Assembly: GCA_039816045.1 (NCBI GenBank)
Contig: JBCBYB010000001.1
Span: forward strand, 124,001 to 188,000
Direction of reading: 5' to 3'
Length of the DNA: 64,000 nucleotides
Origin: Thermohalobaculum sp039816045
Lineage (GTDB): Bacteria; Pseudomonadota; Alphaproteobacteria; Rhodobacterales; Rhodobacteraceae
Shown here piece after piece: positions 61,085-64,000 of this stretch (position 1 is the stretch's first letter; each line of letters begins with the position of its first letter). A program made the translations under genes and the position numbers. The notes under the pieces were generated by a model. That model did not search any database. It saw only the letters and a list, made by a program, of their open reading frames with translations, and was not told where the DNA came from.

Positions 61085-61839
61085 GCCGGCGCCCGCTGAT
61101 CGCTGTCACAGCCTTCCTGCACAAGATTGATGAGCAGTTCCAGGCAGATATCTGCGGTTTGCGCACGCCCGAAGCGGTGTCCGAGGTCGCTGGCTGCGCA
61201 CCCTTGGTGCTGCCCGGGCGGCCCGATGCGTTGGAGACCGGCCATCTCCTCGATGTCTTCGATGGGCTTGTGCTGACCGGAGGGCGGCCGAATGTTCATC
61301 CACGGCATTACGGTGAGGAGGATGACGGGCGCTACGGGGATTTCGATGAGGGCCGGACCGCGATCACTCTGCCCTTGATCCGGGCAATGATCGATGCGGG
61401 CAAGCCCGTCTTTGGCCTCTGTCTGGGAATCCAGGAGATGAACGTGGCCTTCGGTGGCGGCCTGCATCCGGAGATCCGCGACGAGCCCGGCCGCATGAAC
61501 CACCGCATGCCAAAGGGCGAGAAGGATCAGGAGATCGTCTTTCGCAAGCGCCACACGGTGCGGTTCCGTGAGGGCGGTGCATTCCATGACTTGCTCGGCG
61601 TGACGGAGACGGTGACAAACTCCTTACATGGTCAGGCAATCTGGCGCCCCGGCAATCGGGTGGTTGTCGAAGGTTGGGCTGAAGACGAGACGGTCGAGGC
61701 CATCTCTATCGAAGGCGCTGCCCGCTTTGCGCTCGGCGTCCAGTGGCACGCCGAATACGATGCCGGCAACGATCCGATCAGCCGGCATCTGTTCGAGGCT
61801 TTTGGCGACGCGGCGCGCGCCGCCCAAGCCGGTCGTTAG
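61081..61839 (+). CDS. Gamma-glutamyl-gamma-aminobutyrate hydrolase family protein (class I GATase)
   Basis: 252 residues, PuuD-like. Catalytic Cys114 (FGLCLGIQEM), His223 and Glu225 (VQWHAEYD), and the SLHGQAI segment. Hydrolyses a gamma-glutamyl amide in the putrescine pathway or an analogue. Co-transcribed with the ferredoxin and VCBS gene, an odd set. Convergent with and overlapping the lipoprotein gene by 4 bp. Confidence 0.9.
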   Translation: MSRRPLIAVTAFLHKIDEQFQADICGLRTPEAVSEVAGCAPLVLPGRPDALETGHLLDVFDGLVLTGGRPNVHPRHYGEEDDGRYGDFDEGRTAITLPLIRAMIDAGKPVFGLCLGIQEMNVAFGGGLHPEIRDEPGRMNHRMPKGEKDQEIVFRKRHTVRFREGGAFHDLLGVTETVTNSLHGQAIWRPGNRVVVEGWAEDETVEAISIEGAARFALGVQWHAEYDAGNDPISRHLFEAFGDAARAAQAGR

Positions 61840-62657
61840 GTGGGATCTCCCGTCCCGAGGGTTTGGCTCTTGAGGAGATCTGCCGCGATCCCGTCGATCT
61901 TCGGTAACAGCTCTTCGACCGTCTTGAGCATGGCTTCGGAGATCAGATCATCGCGGGCCTTGTCGGAGCCATAGGAGATCGACAGCTCACTCAGCTCCAC
62001 ATCCGCGGATGCCGTCGCGTAGGGATAGCCGGAGCGCACATCCACCAGAATGGCCGAGGCCTCGCCACGGGCCTCCAGCGAGCGGGTTGGCAGGATCGCG
62101 CCGCCGATCAGCGTGACGTCGAAGAGTGCCAGGATCGTGTTCTCCTTCGATCCGTAGGCGCCCAGCTCATAGATCAGGACGGCGTCCAAATGCTGGCGCG
62201 CCGAGGCCAGCCGGATCGTCTTCACCAATTCCCGGCTCAGCACGGTCTGGCAAATGCCCCAGTCGGCGGAACCTGACCACGACCCTCGGCAATAGCGGTG
62301 CTGTCGGCTCGTCGGCGTTGCGGACCCGAGGGCCGCAATCAGCGGGCTGACAGCCACAAAGCTGCCGAGACCTGCGTGCTTTTCGGCGAGTTCGGCCCAC
62401 AGACCTTGTTCCTCTCCCGGGATCCCGGTCAGCGTGCCACGGACGACACGGGCGAGGCCGATGCGGGCCGGGAATCGAAGCGTTGGCTCGAACGAGGCGG
62501 CCTCGGCGATGTCTGGGTCGATCCGAGGCGACCCGTCCGAATAGGCCGCCGGAGCGATCATGTAGCCCTCAAGATACTCGACGCCCGAGGTGGTTTGGAT
62601 CCCTTCGCAGCCCGTCAGGACCAGGACTGCTGCGCAAACAGAAAGGTTTCTGAACAT
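61836..62657 (-). CDS. Hypothetical lipoprotein
   Basis: 273 residues. Signal with lipobox (VLVLTGCEG). The mature part has no domain I recognise, but a long central LYS/Ala-rich helical stretch and SLEARGEASAILVDVRSGYPYATASA suggest a CsgG/curli-like or outer-membrane lipoprotein fold; this is weak. Monocistronic, separated by about 60 bp from mutT. Confidence 0.7.
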   Translation of the reverse strand: MFRNLSVCAAVLVLTGCEGIQTTSGVEYLEGYMIAPAAYSDGSPRIDPDIAEAASFEPTLRFPARIGLARVVRGTLTGIPGEEQGLWAELAEKHAGLGSFVAVSPLIAALGSATPTSRQHRYCRGSWSGSADWGICQTVLSRELVKTIRLASARQHLDAVLIYELGAYGSKENTILALFDVTLIGGAILPTRSLEARGEASAILVDVRSGYPYATASADVELSELSISYGSDKARDDLISEAMLKTVEELLPKIDGIAADLLKSQTLGTGDPT

Positions 62658-62719
62658 ATGGATATTCTCCCCATTTTTTGATTAAACGGGTTAGTCGAAC
62701 GATCCGTCGCAGAGTTTTG

Positions 62720-63142
62720 TCAGAGCCAGTCGCGCAGGATGGGGATCAAAGGCAGATCCGCGGGTGGCATCGGAAACTCGGCCAGTTGTGCAGGCGCGGC
62801 CCAGGCGAGCGCTTGTCCCTCACGGCCCTGCACGATGCCCTCCCATTTGCGGCACGCGAAGAGGGGCATCAAAAGGTGGAAACCGTCGTAACTGTGGCTT
62901 GCGAAGGTCAGAGGCGCGAGGCAGCTCTCCCAGGTCGATATCCCAAGTTCTTCGTCCAGTTCGCGGATAAGTGCCGCCTCCGGTGTCTCCCCGGGTTCGA
63001 CCTTGCCACCTGGGAACTCCCACAGCCCGCCCATCGATTTATGCGCGGGGCGCTGTGCCAGAAGAACGCGCCCGTCCCGGTCAATCAGCGCGACGGCCGC
63101 GACCAGGACAATCCGTTTCGGGTCAGGACCGGTAGTCGGCAT
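62720..63142 (-). CDS. mutT: 8-oxo-dGTP diphosphatase MutT-type NUDIX
   Basis: 140 residues. Nudix box about 45-67: GGKVEPGETPEAALIRELDE then ELGI, with the MutT-like RPAHKSMGGLWEFPGGK just before it. Cleans oxidised dGTP from the nucleotide pool. ATG 63142 overlaps the argJ end by 20 bp; this argJ-mutT order is common in Rhodobacterales. Confidence 0.9.
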   Translation of the reverse strand: MPTTGPDPKRIVLVAAVALIDRDGRVLLAQRPAHKSMGGLWEFPGGKVEPGETPEAALIRELDEELGISTWESCLAPLTFASHSYDGFHLLMPLFACRKWEGIVQGREGQALAWAAPAQLAEFPMPPADLPLIPILRDWL

Positions 63143-64000
63143 TGATCTCAATGTAGCGTTTGGTGAGGTCGCAGGTCCAGACAGTGGCCGCTCCACTGCC
63201 GACGCCCACATCGACAGCGACCGTAATCTCGGCCTGGCGCATCACCGCCGCGCCAAGTTCCTCGCGATAGTTGGAGGCGACCCAACCCTTCTCAGCCACC
63301 AGCACATCGTCGAACCGGATCGCCAGGCGGTCGCGGTCCGCGGGTTCGCCCGATTTGCCGACGGCCATGACGATACGTCCCCAGTTCGGGTCTTCGCCAG
63401 CGATGGCGGTCTTTACCAGGGGCGAGTTTGCAATGGCTAGCCCAATGCGCCGGGCGCTGGTCTCGTCGGAAGCACCGGAGATGTCCAGCCGCACGAGCTT
63501 TGTTGCTCCTTCACCGTCGCGCACGACCTGCAACGCGAGATCCAGGAGCACCTCGTCGATTGCTGCGCGGAGCGGTGCCGAGCGCGGATCGCCGTCCGAC
63601 GTGATTGGGGTGCCGCCTGCCGCACCCGTCGCTGCGAGCAGCAGCGTGTCGGAGGTCGAGGTGTCGCTGTCGACGGTCACGGCGTTGAAGCTGCGGTCTG
63701 CGCCCTCCGAGAGCCAGCGCTGCAAGACGGGCTGGGCGACCGGAGCATCTGTGAAGACGAATGCCAGCATCGTCGCCATGTCGGGCGCAATCATGCCGGA
63801 GCCCTTCGCTATGCCGGCAATGCGAGTCTCGTGACCGTCCAAGGAGAGAGTTTTACCCGCTCCCTTTGGAAACGTGTCCGTGGTCATGATCGCGCGTGCT
63901 GCCGGCTCGTACCAGCCGGGGGTCAGGGCGGCGGCCAGGTCCGCCAGATGGGCTTCGATTCGCTCGGTCGGCAGGGGTTCGCCTATGACGCCGGTGGAGG
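63123..64000 (-). CDS. argJ: Bifunctional ornithine acetyltransferase/N-acetylglutamate synthase (N-terminus cut)
   Basis: About 292 C-terminal residues present; the frame stays open to the window edge. The self-cleavage site is visible in GSGMIAPDMATMLAF, where the Thr of ATML becomes the beta-subunit N-terminal nucleophile. EDPNWGRIVMAVG and TCDLTKRYIEINADYRS close the protein as in other ArgJ. It recycles acetyl groups in arginine synthesis. Followed by mutT. Confidence 0.95.
   Translation of the reverse strand, partial: STGVIGEPLPTERIEAHLADLAAALTPGWYEPAARAIMTTDTFPKGAGKTLSLDGHETRIAGIAKGSGMIAPDMATMLAFVFTDAPVAQPVLQRWLSEGADRSFNAVTVDSDTSTSDTLLLAATGAAGGTPITSDGDPRSAPLRAAIDEVLLDLALQVVRDGEGATKLVRLDISGASDETSARRIGLAIANSPLVKTAIAGEDPNWGRIVMAVGKSGEPADRDRLAIRFDDVLVAEKGWVASNYREELGAAVMRQAEITVAVDVGVGSGAATVWTCDLTKRYIEINADYRS

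Noticed and set aside
1..64000. tRNA, rRNA and CRISPR features
   Set aside because: No cloverleaf with a recognisable T-loop, no rRNA stretch and no regularly spaced direct repeats were seen by eye; a tRNAscan or CRISPR finder run would be decisive.

Overview
The window is a high-GC, densely packed chromosomal segment from an alphaproteobacterium, most likely the Rhodobacterales (roseobacter/Rhodobacteraceae type). Reasons: two different TRAP transporters, a ugp-type ABC system, a VPLPA-CTERM protein, a class GN sortase with its VIT/VWA target, DUF1127 and RHH_4 small proteins, a SecG with an acidic Pro/Ala tail, and many 4-bp ATGA/GTGA start-stop overlaps. No tRNA, rRNA or CRISPR array was seen. 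Both ends cut genes: an amidase at the left and argJ at the right.

Region 1 (1-19.5 kb) is a carboxylate and sugar-acid catabolism island. It holds an amidase and SDR pair, a TAXI-type TRAP transporter (receptor plus fused permease), a split biotin-dependent carboxyltransferase and its biotin carrier, a decayed beta-hydroxyacid dehydrogenase and a 1-Cys peroxiredoxin. Next is a tightly overlapping five-gene operon (D-2-hydroxyacid dehydrogenase, Ldh2-type dehydrogenase, HpaI-type aldolase, AtuA/DUF1446, AtuA C-terminal partner). A polytopic membrane protein, an IlvD/Edd-type aldonate dehydratase and a classical DctP/DctQM TRAP system with an extra 41-residue membrane peptide complete it. The gene set suggests uptake of one or more hydroxy- or branched acids, oxidation or dehydration, and aldol or biotin-dependent C-C cleavage. 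The substrate cannot be read from the sequence.

Region 2 (19.5-26.7 kb) is signalling. A leftward operon encodes a small unknown protein, a truncated haemoglobin and a PAS-linked class III nucleotide cyclase. A multi-PAS hybrid histidine kinase with an OmpR-type regulator diverges from it. A DUF1127 protein, an FAD oxidoreductase and an RHH_4 protein follow.

Region 3 (27-42.5 kb) is sugar metabolism and uptake: glyoxalase I, a two-subunit GMC dehydrogenase, an Hyi-like isomerase, an FAH-family hydrolase and an SDR resembling the last steps of the non-phosphorylative L-fucose pathway. It continues with an alpha/beta hydrolase coupled to an HTTM-like membrane protein, an iron alcohol dehydrogenase, the ugpBAE-(VPLPA protein)-ugpC operon, and an orphan family-5 solute-binding protein with a strong terminator.

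Region 4 (42.5-51.5 kb) is envelope and housekeeping: secG, then GT39, GT2 and a lipid-A-disaccharide-synthase N-terminal-like protein; an atypical SDR; Nudix and CCA-adding enzyme; LysE exporter; GNAT; and a DM13 lipoprotein. A decayed insertion-sequence scar (IS66-like) lies at about 51.6-52.5 kb.

Region 5 (52.5-64 kb) holds an ABM monooxygenase, rpsD (S4) with a terminator, the class GN sortase and its target, MFS and MATE transporters, a [2Fe-2S] ferredoxin operon with a VCBS-like protein and a glutamine amidotransferase, a lipoprotein, and mutT-argJ.
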